From positions 25,233,733 to 25,297,732 of the forward strand of contig CM055816.1 in the NCBI GenBank assembly GCA_029582265.1: a DNA stretch of 64,000 nt, in the 5' to 3' direction. This DNA is from Zoroaster sp. YZ-2022. Lineage: Eukaryota; Echinodermata; Asteroidea; Forcipulatida; Zoroasteridae. A program made the translations under genes and the position numbers. Positions 33,851-46,760 of this stretch are shown in pieces (the first letter of the stretch is position 1; each line of letters starts with the position of its first letter). The notes beneath the pieces are model-generated. The model saw nothing but the letters and a program-made list of their open reading frames with translations. It was not told where the DNA came from and made no database searches.

Positions 33851-34145
33851 CGAACGCTACAATCACGAACCGCTACAATCACGAACTGCTACCACACACG
33901 AACCGCCACAATCACGAACCGCTACAATCACGAACCTCTACCACACACGAACCGCTTCCACACACGAACCGCTATAATAACGAACCCATACAATCACGAA
34001 CTGCTACCACACACGAAGCGCCACAATCACGAACCGCTACAATCACGAACCTCTACCACACACGAACCGCTACCACACACGAACCGCTATAATCACGAAC
34101 CCCTACAATCACGAACTGCTACCACACACGGACCGCTTTCAAACA
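33851..34145 (+). repeat. 16/17-bp minisatellite with a 115-bp higher-order repeat
   Basis: Eighteen monomers starting CGAAC; one type is 16 bp (ending ACAATCA), the other 17 bp (ending ACCACACA). A seven-monomer block of 115 bp occurs twice in the same order (33899-34013 and 34014-34128). Confidence 0.9.
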
Positions 34146-34853
34146 CAATCTTGCGAATTTCGTAGAAACTCCCCCTGAAAACGGGGGAAACCACTACGCA
34201 TGCGTCAATTTGAAATGCTAGCGCGGCCAGCATTTTTGGTGCGGACGCACATAAACAACAACGGACTACCGTGTTCACTGATCGACAACTTCACGGCATT
34301 CCGTTGTGTATATGGTAAATATAGCCAGGGTTTTCAGTCGTGGGCCGAAAAAGAGAAACAGAATGGGTAAAACAAACAAAATTTATGGAAACGTACTGCA
34401 GTTTCATTACTAAGCCTTTACAGAAATTGTGTAAATCAGTTTGACACATTTGTTATGTAAAATTGTAATACAGCAAATTGTTGGAAATAGAGTTGACTGC
34501 ATTTTGCTGTAAATTTACATGTTTGTTTTTTACAGTGTGCCTCCTTTATCCGCTAATCTTCCCCCTGGCTCCCTCGATCTGCCAATGATACTTAGTATTA
34601 GTTTTCATGAAGCCATAAGCAAATGCATTTGTGCCTTTACGTGGTGTCTGATGAGGGGGTAAGGTTTAAAAGTGGCGGTGATTTCTAGAGACGACAAGAG
34701 GGATGGTATAAGTAGGACCCCTAGCTAACCTAGTACCTCTCCCGACTCCCCCGGAACCCCTAGATGCACAGACTGACATTCCCTACTTCGTACTACGTAC
34801 ACAAATGTACTGCCCACTTTTAGAATTCTAGAAGAAATCGTTAACTGTTATAC
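34146..34853. other. GC-rich patch and family R end module
   Basis: 34160-34300 is GC-richer, with a palindromic GACGCATGCGT (NRF1-like) site. 34540-34790 matches the family R end module seen at 58200-58490 (TTTATCCGCTAATCTTCCCC; CCCTAGATGCACAGACTGAC). Confidence 0.45.
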
Positions 34854-35237
34854 TTGGACGTGATGTATGTTTTGCGAAAGAATAGAATTATACTAATAGC
34901 TACTATGTTCTTGAAAGAACTGCACTGGCTTCCTGTTTCACAGAGAATTGTTTTTAAACGTATGCTAATTGTTCACAAATCTTTTAATAGTATTGCTCCA
35001 ATTTATATTTCTGAACTGCTTAAAGTCTACACTCCATCACGCAATTTGCGCTCCAGCAACATGTCACTCCCAAAGGAACCAACTTCAAAACGGAACTGGG
35101 GTGATAGGTCTTTTTCTGTCGCGGCTCCGAGACTCTGGAATCATCTTCTTCCAACTAAACTCAAATCTTGTCATTGTATAACTACATTTAAAACTCATCT
35201 TATGTCACAATTCTTCAAAGATGATGTATATTTGTAA
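34854..35237 (+). pseudogene. CR1/L2-type LINE ORF2 C-terminus, 5'-truncated
   Basis: The plus strand reads 'ELHWLPVSQRIVFKRMLIVHKSFN', 'SELLKVYTPSRNLRSSN' and 'GDRSFSVAAPRLWNHLL', then 'FKTHLMSQFF'. This is the conserved C-terminal domain that follows the RT in CR1/L2-related LINEs of marine animals. The RT and endonuclease are missing. A short 3' UTR runs from 35238 to 35328 and passes directly into the (ATT)n tract, as these LINEs usually end in a short microsatellite tail. Confidence 0.85.
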
Positions 35238-35327
35238 TTGCATTGTAGGAACATGTATCTCAGTACATATTTTTTCTATGCTATCGTTGTATATTGTTTG
35301 TATTAATGTTTTTTCTTTGTTTCCGCG

Positions 35328-35850
<523 letters not shown>

Positions 35851-35866
35851 TTTTTTTTTTTTTTTT

Positions 35867-36041
35867 ATCTTCCAAATGTAGTTAAACCTTTATTTCAAAA
35901 GCACAAGTACAAATACAGCAATACGTAAACAAAATACAGGTACTAAAGAATATGTACAAATTAAAAAACTTAAAGGTGAAGTACATAAATTCATATTGCA
36001 TAAATACACATACACATACATACATACACATATACATATAC

Positions 36042-36096
<55 letters not shown>

Positions 36097-36740
36097 CATA
36101 CACATACATACACATACATACACATACATATATATATACATATACACAGGAAGAGAAAAACAACAAATCAATTCAAGCACATGTAGAATGAAACAGAAAT
36201 ACAAAATAATACACGATGGATTAATTAATTAATCATTTCAGGCTTTGCCATTAAAACAAAAACAAAAAAGGAAATTAATCTCAAATATGACAAAAAAAAT
36301 TAATTTGATGAAGATCAATTAATAAATAACAAACAAGCAATATCAACAATAAATACACAATCAATAAATTGCTACAAGTATAAATCACCACAAAAATAAT
36401 GCACGTATTAGCATCAAAAATAATTCATATCAAAGGTGAATCAAATAATATAACAAAAGCGCATAATATAAGCTAAGCAAAATATATAATTATGCAAAAA
36501 CAATGATTAAATTACATTAAAGGTAATTATGTAACTAAGAGCAAAAATTTTGTCGCACCAAGAACTCTCAACTTTACTTTTTTTTCGAGATAAAGAAATT
36601 TCTTCAAATGTACTTTAAACTGGAAGATAATATCAATATCGGAGAGGACAGAAAAATTATTAAAGACTAATTTACATCGGATAACCCAAATGATACGTAG
36701 CATTTTAGCAATGATGGCATTTTGAATATAACTCATTTTA
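35867..36740 (-). other. 3' UTR of Tx1/L1-like LINE with (TA)n/(CATA)n microsatellite
   Basis: Contains a mixed CATACA/TATA microsatellite at about 35998-36145. The rest is A-rich on the plus strand with no protein coding. A polyadenylation signal lies 23-28 nt before the poly(A). Confidence 0.7.
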
Positions 36741-39700
36741 TATCCCAGAACTTATTAAGATCATTTAAATAAAAATCTTTTTACCGGAGTATTTATTAAG
36801 TATGTGTTCTACAAAAAGCCACGCTTTTAAGGTGCAGGTGCAATAAATAAACAAATGTTCGTGGAGTTTCTGGTTCAGCATTACAGAGGGGCAAATATTG
36901 TCATTAATTGTACCTATTTTGAAAGAAAACCTTTGTAGGGACACCTATGCTTTAACTTATACCACAAATCTTTATCTTCAGGGTCCATAATAAAATTATT
37001 TAGTCCATTTTTCCAAAATTGAAGACCAATCTAAATTAGGGCGAAAGTGAAGAATTTCTTGCCATTTGACTTGGATATTAGGATCAGTAAATTTTGATAG
37101 AATTAAATTACGATAATTAATTTTTACAGTGGTATCAGAAACATCAATATAATCATCGGACTGCCTATCGAAAATAACAAGCCAATTACAAATATGATTT
37201 GGGGGACCGATACGTTTTTCTTCAATTAAGTTATGGTTAATGTGATTGTCTATTCTAGCAACTAATCTACCGGCGATTATATTAGAAATATTGCATTTCT
37301 TTGCTACCTTGCGAAAGGATATTAAAGAGCCATTATCAATAATGTCTTTGACTTTATTAAAGTTATTATAAACGAGCAGGGGACTGTTAAGTTCTGTATC
37401 ATCGTCAGTCGCGCAGACATTATGCCACAAAGGGACTTCTTTGTTTCTGAACATGGAGAAGGAACAATTTATTTTACCGTTTACCGCTTTAAAGGCATAA
37501 ATTAAATCTTGGTAAAATGGGGTCGTTGACGGGTTTATGGCTATTGGACAAGACGTACCAATTAAGATTACTTTTATCACTGGCTTTAGTAATCCAGTAA
37601 TTAAAGAATTGTTTCATTTGCCTTGAGATTTGATATAATTAGAAAACCATTGGACCTTGATGCTCGTGAGTTTACATTCAACATTAACCAAACCAGTACC
37701 TCCTTTTATCCCTAGGACCAATAATGGTATTTCTTTGATTTTTTCCACTTTCCCATCCCAGTAAAATTCCATATGGTTTATCTATTTTTCTTAATCCACT
37801 CGCGCGGACAAGAAATAACGCTCCCCAAATAATTTAACCCTGATCCAACTAAAGTATTAACAATGACCGCTTTGCCAATAAGTCAAATTACGTTTGGTCC
37901 ACTTATCTAAAATAACTTAATCTTATTTATACGGGCCCCAGTTGTCTTCGGGGTTACGTCATTTCCAAAAATTATACCCACAATTTTAATTTTTACTATT
38001 ACTCCAATCAAAACCGCAAGGATCGTCAGTCCTATTTTTCCATTTACCTAACCAGAGCCCTTTTGTTTTAGAAACATTTAATTTAGACCCACTCCATTAC
38101 AGTATACACTAAGAATTTCATTAAAGACATTAAAATCGTTATTATCGCTAAACAAAAAGTAGCATCGTCAGCATGCTGGACAAGTTTGACAGAATCTGGA
38201 CAGTGAGGAATGTCAATACCTTTAAACTTATCGTTAATTCTAAAAAGATTTGCTAGGCCTTCGACACATATGGAGAATAGAAGTGGGGACAATGGACAGC
38301 CTTGCTAATTCATGAGTTATTTCAATGGGGAGGCAATGTAATTATTAACAATTATGCGACAGATCGGTTGACTATACAAGAGTTTAATTCCTTGAATCAA
38401 AAATGGAATACCTAATTTATTCATGACGGCAAACATATAATTCAATTAATTCTGTCAAAGGCTTTTCAAAATCTATACTAATAACAGCTGCTTCTAAATT
38501 CTCCCAATTAATGTAATCTATAGTATCCCTGAGAATCATAAGATTGTCTTGAATTTTCCTAGATTTGACCCCGCATGATTGTTCCTCCCAATAATAAAAA
38601 GGCATGATATTTTTAAGCCGATTTGTAAGAGTTTTGGCTAAAATTTTATAGTCAACGCATAATAAGCTAATGGGTCGCCAGTTTTTAAATCGAATTTACT
38701 ACCAACATTTTTATAAATAAGTCGAATGAGGGCGGTGTTCATGGAATGACCTAGATGACCCATTTTAAGGCTATAAGTTAAAACTTCGAAGAGATCTGTA
38801 CCAATAATATCCCAATAGGTTTGGTAAAATTCAACAGTGAGACCGTCAATGCCGGGGACTTATTTTTGTTCATTTGGAACAGCGCATTTTTAAAATCACT
38901 TAGTGTAAAATCGTTCTCAGAATTTTCAAAAATATCGGAAGGAATAAAATTAGAGTCATAGAATTTAGGATATTTTCATACTGAGGTACAAATCTCCTCA
39001 GAACTGTATAATTTACTGTAAAACTCATTAACAACAGTCAACATGGTTTCACTTCGGTTAACATAATTCCTATCGGGCGTCATTAATTTGTCCATTTTAT
39101 GTTTTGAATTTGTTGTTTTTCCAATTGAGGAAGTATTTGGGAAGCTTTTTCGCCTTCTGTTTTATTGTATTTCTAACCCTTATTTTAGATTTCTCCAAAT
39201 CATTTATTTCATAGTTTTTAATGGCTTCTTCGACTTTTTAATATCGTATAAATTAGCATCTTTCTGATTGTTGGTAAGATCTTTATATTGTTTCTGAAGA
39301 TGAAAAGTTTCTTTTAGAATTCCACGATTTTTTTTTACAGTAATCCTGAAATTATTTCTTTATTCTGAATTTCCCATTTCCCACCAGTCAATTAAAGAAA
39401 GGTATTTGTTTTTCTGCGTCTTCCAAAATTCCAAAACGTCTCAATTCGAAAGAAACAATCATCATCCTTTAATATCCCATTATTACAGATCCACCGTCCT
39501 TGGCCATGGGAAATATGACAAACGTGCAATTTTAACAAAAGGAGTTGATGGTCTGATAGACCGTGCACTTTGCAGGAGATATCGTGAATATTATTCAGAA
39601 CATTTGAGGAAACACAAAAGTAATCAATTCTGCTGGACTTTTAGTTGGTTTGTGAAAGTGGGTATAACCAGGATCTTCAGGGAGAACAGTTCTATAGACG

Positions 39701-40206
39701 TCAACGAGATCTTGTTCATTAATAACGTTATTCAAAATAATTTTACTTGTGTCTTTAGAATGATAATTATCCAAAGCACAATTAAAATCTCCAATTATCC
39801 AATTTTCAAATCCAGATATACGGTCTGTCAAACCATCAAAAAGAAAGTTCTTTTCACGGAGGTCATTTGGAGCATAAACCGAAGCTAAAGTAAAAACGTT
39901 ATCATCCCAATTAAAATTCACCCTTTAACCCATCTTCCTTCATCATCCCTCTCAATATTACATAAATCAGTGTTGATTTTTGTGGAAATTAGTATGTACC
40001 CCCTTGAATGGCGATTCCCATGACTAAAATATATTTTCCTTCCCATTGTCTGCTCAAAGGACCTCATCATCGCTAATACTATGAGTTTTTTGCATCAGTA
40101 TTATATAAAATCACAACTTTTCAAATAATCGAAAATGACGTTTCTTTTGTAATTATTTCTTAAGCCATTAACGTTAACAGATACCACCGTATGCAGTAAA
40201 CTCATA
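36741..40206 (-). pseudogene. Tx1/L1-like LINE ORF2 (endonuclease + reverse transcriptase), decayed
   Basis: ATG at 40206 opens 'VVSVNVNGLRNNYKR', the usual start of the APE-type endonuclease. 'LASVYAPND' and 'WIIGDFNCALDNY' (39595-39921) follow. RT pieces are 'PGIDGLTVEFYQTYWDIIG' (about 38870-38810), 'AVISIDFEK' (about 38480), 'MSPLLFSICVEGLANLF' (38292) and the catalytic box as 'QHADDATFCL' (His in the first position; about 38150). The C-terminal 194 residues (36996-37580) are open. More than five frame breaks make it nonfunctional. The enzyme would nick and reverse transcribe at the target. Confidence 0.88.
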
Positions 40207-40253
40207 ATGAGTGTGATGTGTAATAATAACATCATACCTGTGATTATTAATTA

Positions 40254-41654
40254 TTCTTTTATCCCCTACCCTTCCTCTGTTGCTGGATGTTTGGTTTCTT
40301 TCTGGTATTGGCTGTGACGAACTCCTTGGTTGTGATGTGTTTGAGCGTGGTCTCTCTGGCGTCGTTTGGGATAGGTTTCGTTTTGAAGCGTGATCTCCCC
40401 AGTCCCTCGTTTCCGTCTAAATTGAACCCTCGTCGAGTATATGGAACCCATTCACCGTCATCGTCATCGTTATCGTCTGTGTGGTCCGAAGGCATATCTC
40501 GATCTCAGAGTGAGGCGGGTCTTCCGTTTCAGTGGGAGTGCGCGTCCTCGATATCCATGACTGTCGCCTCGTCATCGTTTTCGTCTTCCCTCGCCTGCTT
40601 TCTGCCATGGACGTCACCTTCTTGTTCTTTCTTTTTCGAGTTTTCGCAACATGTTCGTCCCAGAATCCGATCTTGACTTTTCTTTATGATGTGACTGCTT
40701 GTTACAACCTTGTATGACTTTGATGTTTTCCTCGACTCCTCTGGTTTTCTTGGATGTGCCGTCTTTTGTTGTGTGGGTGTTTTTCCGGGGTTGGCTTGTG
40801 GGTTTGCTGCTGTTTCTCTGTTTCTCGTACTTTTCGTTCATCTGCCGTGCGTGTTTCTTCCGGGTCGGTTTCTTGTGTGTTTTCTGCCGTTCCTGCGCTT
40901 GGCTTTCTTTTCCGTCGTTTTCTTTTGGTTTTGGGGTTTCTCTTCTTGTTCATCTTCTTCTTCGTCGATGGTATTATCCTTGTTGTCTTCGTCTTCTGCC
41001 TTTGGTTGTTGTATTTCACCTTCTTCCATTTCTCCAGAGTCATGTCTTCTTTCGTTTTTCCTGTCATGCCAAACTGCGCGATGTTCGAGGCTTCCACAAC
41101 GAAACACCTACCCCGTGCTGGACAGTCGTAGGCGAGGTGGTCGGTCTGTTCGCAGATCTTGCAAGTTTTCACTTGTCCCTGTAGCGTACCGGAAGGGTGA
41201 ATCCGCCTACCTAGGAAGCTCGGGATGGGTTTTTCAGGTTTTAATCATACAGCTCCTGTCCTGTTTCTACTAACCTATCAAATTCATGGAATTGCCTTCT
41301 AATGTTGGCTACTGTTCCGTAGACGGAGAGGGTGTTCGTCACGACCTGATCTGACATCTCATAGGGGCAATTTGACGTATACAACTACGGAGTTAGAAAC
41401 GTTGGTTCTTCGCATTGTATCAGGGTCTTTGCAGTAGTATCCCTCGGCTGCTATTGTTTGACAATCTGTTCCATTGTCCAAGGTGACGTTATACCACTTG
41501 TTCCCGATCTCTCGCTATGCACTTTATTGTGTCCACTGCCTCCAGTTCGTATTCAACAGCTTTGTAAACCTCTTCAGGCGTGACGGCTTTTTCTAATTGC
41601 CGGATGCAGAATCTTCACTGTGTTGGGTCTATTGAGTACCCCGCGTTGAGCCAT
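40254..41654 (-). pseudogene. Tx1/L1-like LINE ORF1 with CCHC zinc knuckle, decayed
   Basis: An ATG at about 41654 starts 'MAQRGVLNRPNTVKIL'. A clear zinc knuckle, 'CKICEQTDHLAYDC' (C-x2-C-x4-H-x4-C), is encoded near 41165-41120. A very basic, Lys/Arg/Glu-rich tail (40702-41100) and an acidic C-terminal patch ('DDNDDDDGEW', about 40460) follow, in shifted frames. ORF1 proteins package element RNA. The open plus-strand frames over this region are shadows. Confidence 0.8.
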
Positions 41655-41867
41655 AGTCCAATATGGCGTCGCCCTTCTATCTTGTTGTGTTTTTGGAATC
41701 GAAGGCCAAAAGGCCTTAAATGATGAACTACACTCCAGAAAAAGGCCTTGTGATGCTACAAATCACCAAAGAAGAGATGCTGGACTTTAGTTTGCCCACC
41801 GATGTACGAAAAAAAAAAGCAAGTAAGAACGGAGCGAGAGTATAACACGTCTTGCGCCGTCGAACGC

Positions 41868-41868
<1 letters not shown>
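41655..41868 (-). other. 5' UTR of Tx1/L1-like LINE
   Basis: GC-richer leader beginning AGCGTTCGACGGCGCAAG on the minus strand, immediately at the (ATT)n boundary, with an internal poly(T) on the sense strand near 41812. Confidence 0.6.
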
Positions 41869-42711
<843 letters not shown>

Positions 42712-43445
42712 GTCAACGATATAATCGTTTTGAAATCATGGAAAACAGTTCAGTCTTTGTAATAACACATTGAATTATTATCACCTTGGAGTCACAAGTT
42801 GAATGAAATGTGCGTGTTTTCAATACGCGCGCGTATGACGCATATAAGTTATGAAGAGAATAAATCCAGTGGTAAGATCATACCTCTCGCTCTGTCTTCT
42901 TCATAAGTTATATGCATTTGTGTACGAGGCAGAATTATACTTGCACAATAATTATTAAAATTAATGAAATTTCTAGAAATTTAAGAAAACAATTTCAAAG
43001 TTTTATATTTGATTAATTAAATATCATTTATATTTCTCAAACATTTTTAAAAGGTGGTTTGAATTGTTAGTTTCTGTTTCGTTTTCTTTTATTAAAAATG
43101 GCTAAATTGTTGTTATAACGTATTATAACATCGTAGCAATGAGGCAGGTGTTGCGGGATTCAAGGTTCAAAATAAACAGGACAAGATGATTATGTCCAAT
43201 GGACAATTCACCACAGGGTTAAGAGATGAATATGTTGTGCTAGCTGAAAATAAGACAAAATCTGCGAACTATTGTCAAACTCCTACTGGTATGGATAGCT
43301 ACAAGATCCAATTTACGCTATTAAAAAGACAATCTATTAGACTAATTAATGGCTTACTGTTAGAGTTTCCCCCGCAGTTGGCTTGTAAGTAATATATTAT
43401 AAGAGTTAAAACACACAACTGATAACAAAAAACAAGCAACTAATC
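42712..43445. other. no recognisable gene
   Basis: Contains an imperfect inverted repeat around ATAACTTATGAAGA / TCTTCATAAGTTAT (about 42845 and 42897). A 68-codon ORF at 43186-43392 has no recognisable domain. Confidence 0.35.
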
Positions 43446-44866
43446 ACTCGGTACTATCTGGAGGGACGAATCCATTTATATGTTTTCTTTTTACGGAAAA
43501 ATATGAAAATTCCATACAAATATGACAGACTTGCTGAAACGGTAGCTTTGTACTCGTTTTTAAACAAAATTCAAACGCTAAGCCTTTTCTAATAAAACAC
43601 TGTTACGACTGTTTGAGGATTCCTACCAAAGGTAGCCTCAAAAGATCCGATCTTATTACACGTAGTACAATAATTAAAGATAAACAGCAACATAAAACAA
43701 CCGCTGTACATGTTTTATGTCAATACAATGCACCAGCGAAATAAGAATTAACGCAGAAAATACGTCTTTGCGAAGCAAACTCCAAAGTTTCACAAGTATC
43801 GATTATATCTTAGGAAATATTTGTTTTGGGTTTGTGTTTTGGAACTTAAATGTAAGATTTAGGGCCAGTTTTTCCACATCGTCAAATTCACCTTTTCCCC
43901 GTGTGAATCTGACATATGATAGACTTATATAAGGGGTCACTCGATGTTGAAAGTTGGACCTTTTCAATGACGTCATTGACACAAAAATAAATGATATTTA
44001 ACACATGCTTAAAACGTGAAATATAACCTAAAACGTGAAATATAACCTAAAACGTGAAATATAATTATATTTTTCTTTTGTATTTGGTTAATCATCACAA
44101 AACAAAAGGAAACAGTACTGTTGTCTTAGGGAGAATTCAGGACGGTGCAGGCGGTACATACAAGAAGGAGCGGGTGGCACACCCAGATGTTCATTCTGAG
44201 GTAAAAAAATACTTTGGACAAAGGTAAAAGAATACTTTTATTCTCCAATCAATTGTTGAAAATTTATATAGATATCTTCCAAATCTATATTCTCTTTTGA
44301 ATTAATCAAATTTTTTGTTTTAATTTTGGGTGAAATTAATACCCTTGCATAAAAACTTCAAAACAATATTTAGGGGTTACAAAAGACGGTCCTAAATAAG
44401 GGCGTTCTAACTCAAAACGCTAAAATATCATCATTTAATCCATTAAAACAAGTTTATATTATAAAACTATGAAATATGTACCCCACAAACAGAATGTAAA
44501 GAGAAAAATGTCCAATGCTTCATTGATGACTACTCCGGTCGTTAGTTCTTTTGTTGAAATGATACACACCATGATGTACAACGGCTGTTTTATATAAGCC
44601 ATTTAGCTTAATTATTTTACTGCAATGAAAAGCGGAACCGTTTTAGGCTACTTCCGTTATAGCCATCATCAAACAGTCGTATGAGTGGTTTACTGAACGA
44701 GGTTAAACTTTTTCAAATTAAACAGCGACAATCGTTTGAAAACTAACAATAAGCGACCGTTTCAGTAGGGCTGTCATACCTTTTGTAATTAATATATGTT
44801 TTGCAAGCAGAAAACATATGACAGATTTAGTCCCTCCAGATAGTCCCAGCATATTATTTTTCAATC
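43446..44866 (+). mobile_element. family R copy with paired long inverted arms (candidate non-autonomous DNA element)
   Basis: Left arm 43446-43880 (CTATCTGGAGGGAC, CTTGCTGAAACGGTAGC, TTACGACTGTTTGAGG). Right arm 44350-44866 is its diverged reverse complement (AAACAGTCGTATGAG, ACCGTTTCAGTAGGG, GTCCCTCCAGATAG). The centre has three 18-bp CTAAAACGTGAAATATAA copies (about 44023-44075) and no protein. The true ends and TSD were not found. Confidence 0.6.
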
Positions 44867-45258
44867 CCTGGCTCATGGACTCTCTGTACTCTCAATGCTT
44901 CCGAGTGCATGTGACGTCTTAACATCTTGACCACCGAGCTTGTCCGGTGGCGATTGGCCGGCTAGAATCCCATAGCAGCAGGTACCGCGAGATGTGTATA
45001 TTAATTAACTCTTACATCGGGTGATAATTTGATTTTACCCTTACATTGACGTATGTATGAAGCACTGTTGCTCAGTGCTTTCAGTGCAGGAGGTCGTGGG
45101 TTCGAATCCCACCCCAATCGCCTTTGGATTTTGTCAAAGACACTCGTCACACGGCAGAAAGGGGCACGCTGTCCTAAAAGTGGGAAACGCATTTTACAAA
45201 GTCGTTAAATTACATAAAATGCCCCCTTGACCCCGCCCCCTTTCAATCCGCTAATGGT
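44867..45258. repeat. rearranged pieces of the 29.6-kb SINE family
   Basis: The minus strand at about 44910-44985 carries the head flank and A-box half ('CAAGCTCGGTGGTCAAGATG'). The minus strand at 45005-45060 carries tail sequence. The plus strand at 45075-45190 carries the B-box part (GGGTTCGAATCCC at 45100). The order and orientation differ from the intact copy. Family R follows to the Kolobok insertion. Confidence 0.6.
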
Positions 45259-45930
45259 TTAAAGGGGGACTGACATCCTTTATTGTGTGTGTACTTAAGG
45301 CGTTTTGTAATAAAATATTGTTTTTGAGACCCACCTGTGTCTATTTAATCATTGATTTATGAGTACAAGTATTTTAAAACAATGTTTGAAGTGTTTGGTG
45401 GAAGCTTCATTTGCATAAGATATGTGACGTCAGGTCGGGAAGATCCGATGTACATGATGTACATATACATACAAACGTTTCACACACGTAGCGTCGATTT
45501 CATTTCTTCCGTGATTTTTGTTTCCGAACTAATAAAATGCCGGGAAGATGTGTTTCTGCAGGATGCAGCAACACCACCAAAGACGGTGTTACCCTTCATC
45601 TGTTCCCAAGTGACCCAAAAATCGCCGTATTTGGACGAGCAAAGTTCGACTGACAAGTGTAAAGTGGTCAGGTCCATCGGCTCACATAGTTTTGTGCAGC
45701 GATCATTTTGAGCCGAGTTTTGAACCGAATTTCTCTTCCCGACATGACGTCACGAACAGCTCCTCCGTGCAGGGCGTAATAGTGGGGGGGCATTTTTACA
45801 ATGGAAAATAACACTCTCAAAAAAAATAAAAACACAAAACAAAAATTGTATTGATCTTTTACTGATATAAAAGAATAAAACGATCACATATTTAACTGTT
45901 TGATTTAAATCCATGTCAGTCCCCCTTTAA
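45259..45930 (+). mobile_element. Kolobok-like non-autonomous element (TTAA target duplication)
   Basis: The 664-bp element (45263-45926) is bounded by inverted AGGGGGACTGACAT termini and by TTAA on both sides. The inferred empty site GGTTTAAGACGCAATTG equals family R sequence (GGTTTGAGACGCAATTG elsewhere). TTAA duplication plus a THAP-type zinc finger is the combination known for Kolobok transposases. Confidence 0.8.
45537..45740 (+). pseudogene. THAP zinc-finger exon, broken
   Basis: ATG at 45537 opens 'MPGRCVSAGCSNTTKDGV' and 'LHLFPSDP', the N-terminus of a THAP domain (Cys-x4-Cys, then the conserved 'FP'). A TGA stop at 45651 and a frame change follow. From 45659 another frame gives 'VKWSGPSAHIVLCSDHFEPS', the Cys-x2-His half. 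THAP domains bind DNA in a sequence-specific way; in Kolobok and P-type transposases they sit at the N-terminus. No catalytic region remains in the element. Confidence 0.8.
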
Positions 45931-45978
45931 GACGCAATTGCAATCGCGTGTTGAATTTGAATTTCAATAACATTCAAT
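45931..45978 (+). repeat. family R fragment
   Basis: GACGCAATTGCAATCGCGTG and following bases, continuous with the sequence before the Kolobok insertion. Confidence 0.6.
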
Positions 45979-46348
45979 GAGGTGTCGTGGCCGAGTGGTC
46001 TAGCTTACCGGATTCAAGTTCTGGTGTTAGCAACAGAATGTGGGTTCGAATCACGGCCGTGACACTTGTGTCCTTGAGCAAGACAGTTAATCATAATTGC
46101 TTCTCTCCACCCAGGGGTTAAATGGGTACCTGTGAAGGCAGAGTTGGTTTGCTCTATATGCGCTAGAAATGGCAGCAATTGAGCTGTATACTCCCCAGGG
46201 AGCTGAAATGGTTTCAGGAATGATCTATGAGCCTTATGAGCCTTATGAGCAGGGATAGTAATATAATGCGCCTTGAGCACCACTTAGTTGGTGGATACGT
46301 GCGCTATATAAATCCACACATTATTATTATTATTATTATTATTATTAA
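45979..46348 (+). repeat. tRNA-Leu-derived SINE, full length
   Basis: Plus-strand copy of the SINE at 24790-25158. A box TGGCCGAGTGG, B box GGTTCGAATC, body with CTTGAGCAAGACAG, (ATT)n tail at 46321-46346. It interrupts family R. Confidence 0.88.
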
Positions 46349-46760
46349 TTACTGAATTAAAAGTCAAAGTCCTGGACTTGAAATGGCTCATTAAGTGTTT
46401 CCACCCGCAGTCGGCTTGTAAAATAATATATGAGAGTATTCAGCTCTTACTGAGAACAGACTATTGAGGTTATTATCTCACACAAAATGACAATAAAACT
46501 ACCAAATATAATCATTTGTCAACCGTAGAGATATGAAATCAATAAATTTGAATTTGTTTTATGACAGATCAATTGTGTGTTTCGGCAGTCGGCTCATAAA
46601 TAATATATAGAGAGGTTTGAGTTCTTTTTGATGACATACCAATATTATCTTTAACAGTCCAAACAGTACAGGGACCTTTATAAGCAGAATGGACACTTGT
46701 CCTCTTTGCCTGCCTCCTTTATCCGCTATAACTTCCCCCGTTATATAGTTCCCCGATCTA
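46349..46760 (+). repeat. family R fragment
   Basis: Resumes ACTGAATTAAAAGTCAAAG after the SINE, then module b with ATTATCTCACACAAAATGAC. Confidence 0.6.

Noticed and set aside
33851..34145. CRISPR-like array of short repeats
   Set aside because: Repeats of 16-17 bp with no spacers; an ordinary minisatellite.
34093..34278. Minus-strand ORF over the GC-rich patch with NRF1-like site
   Set aside because: Runs into the minisatellite, no domain; could be promoter-like DNA but evidence is too thin.
35882..36232. Small Tyr/Ile/His-rich ORFs on both strands
   Set aside because: Generated by the TA/CATACA microsatellite in the LINE 3' UTR.
40287..41273. Several plus-strand ORFs of 125-187 codons
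   Set aside because: They overlap the minus-strand LINE ORF1, which has a clear CCHC knuckle. The plus frames are Cys/Phe/Ser-rich shadows of Lys/Arg/Glu codons.
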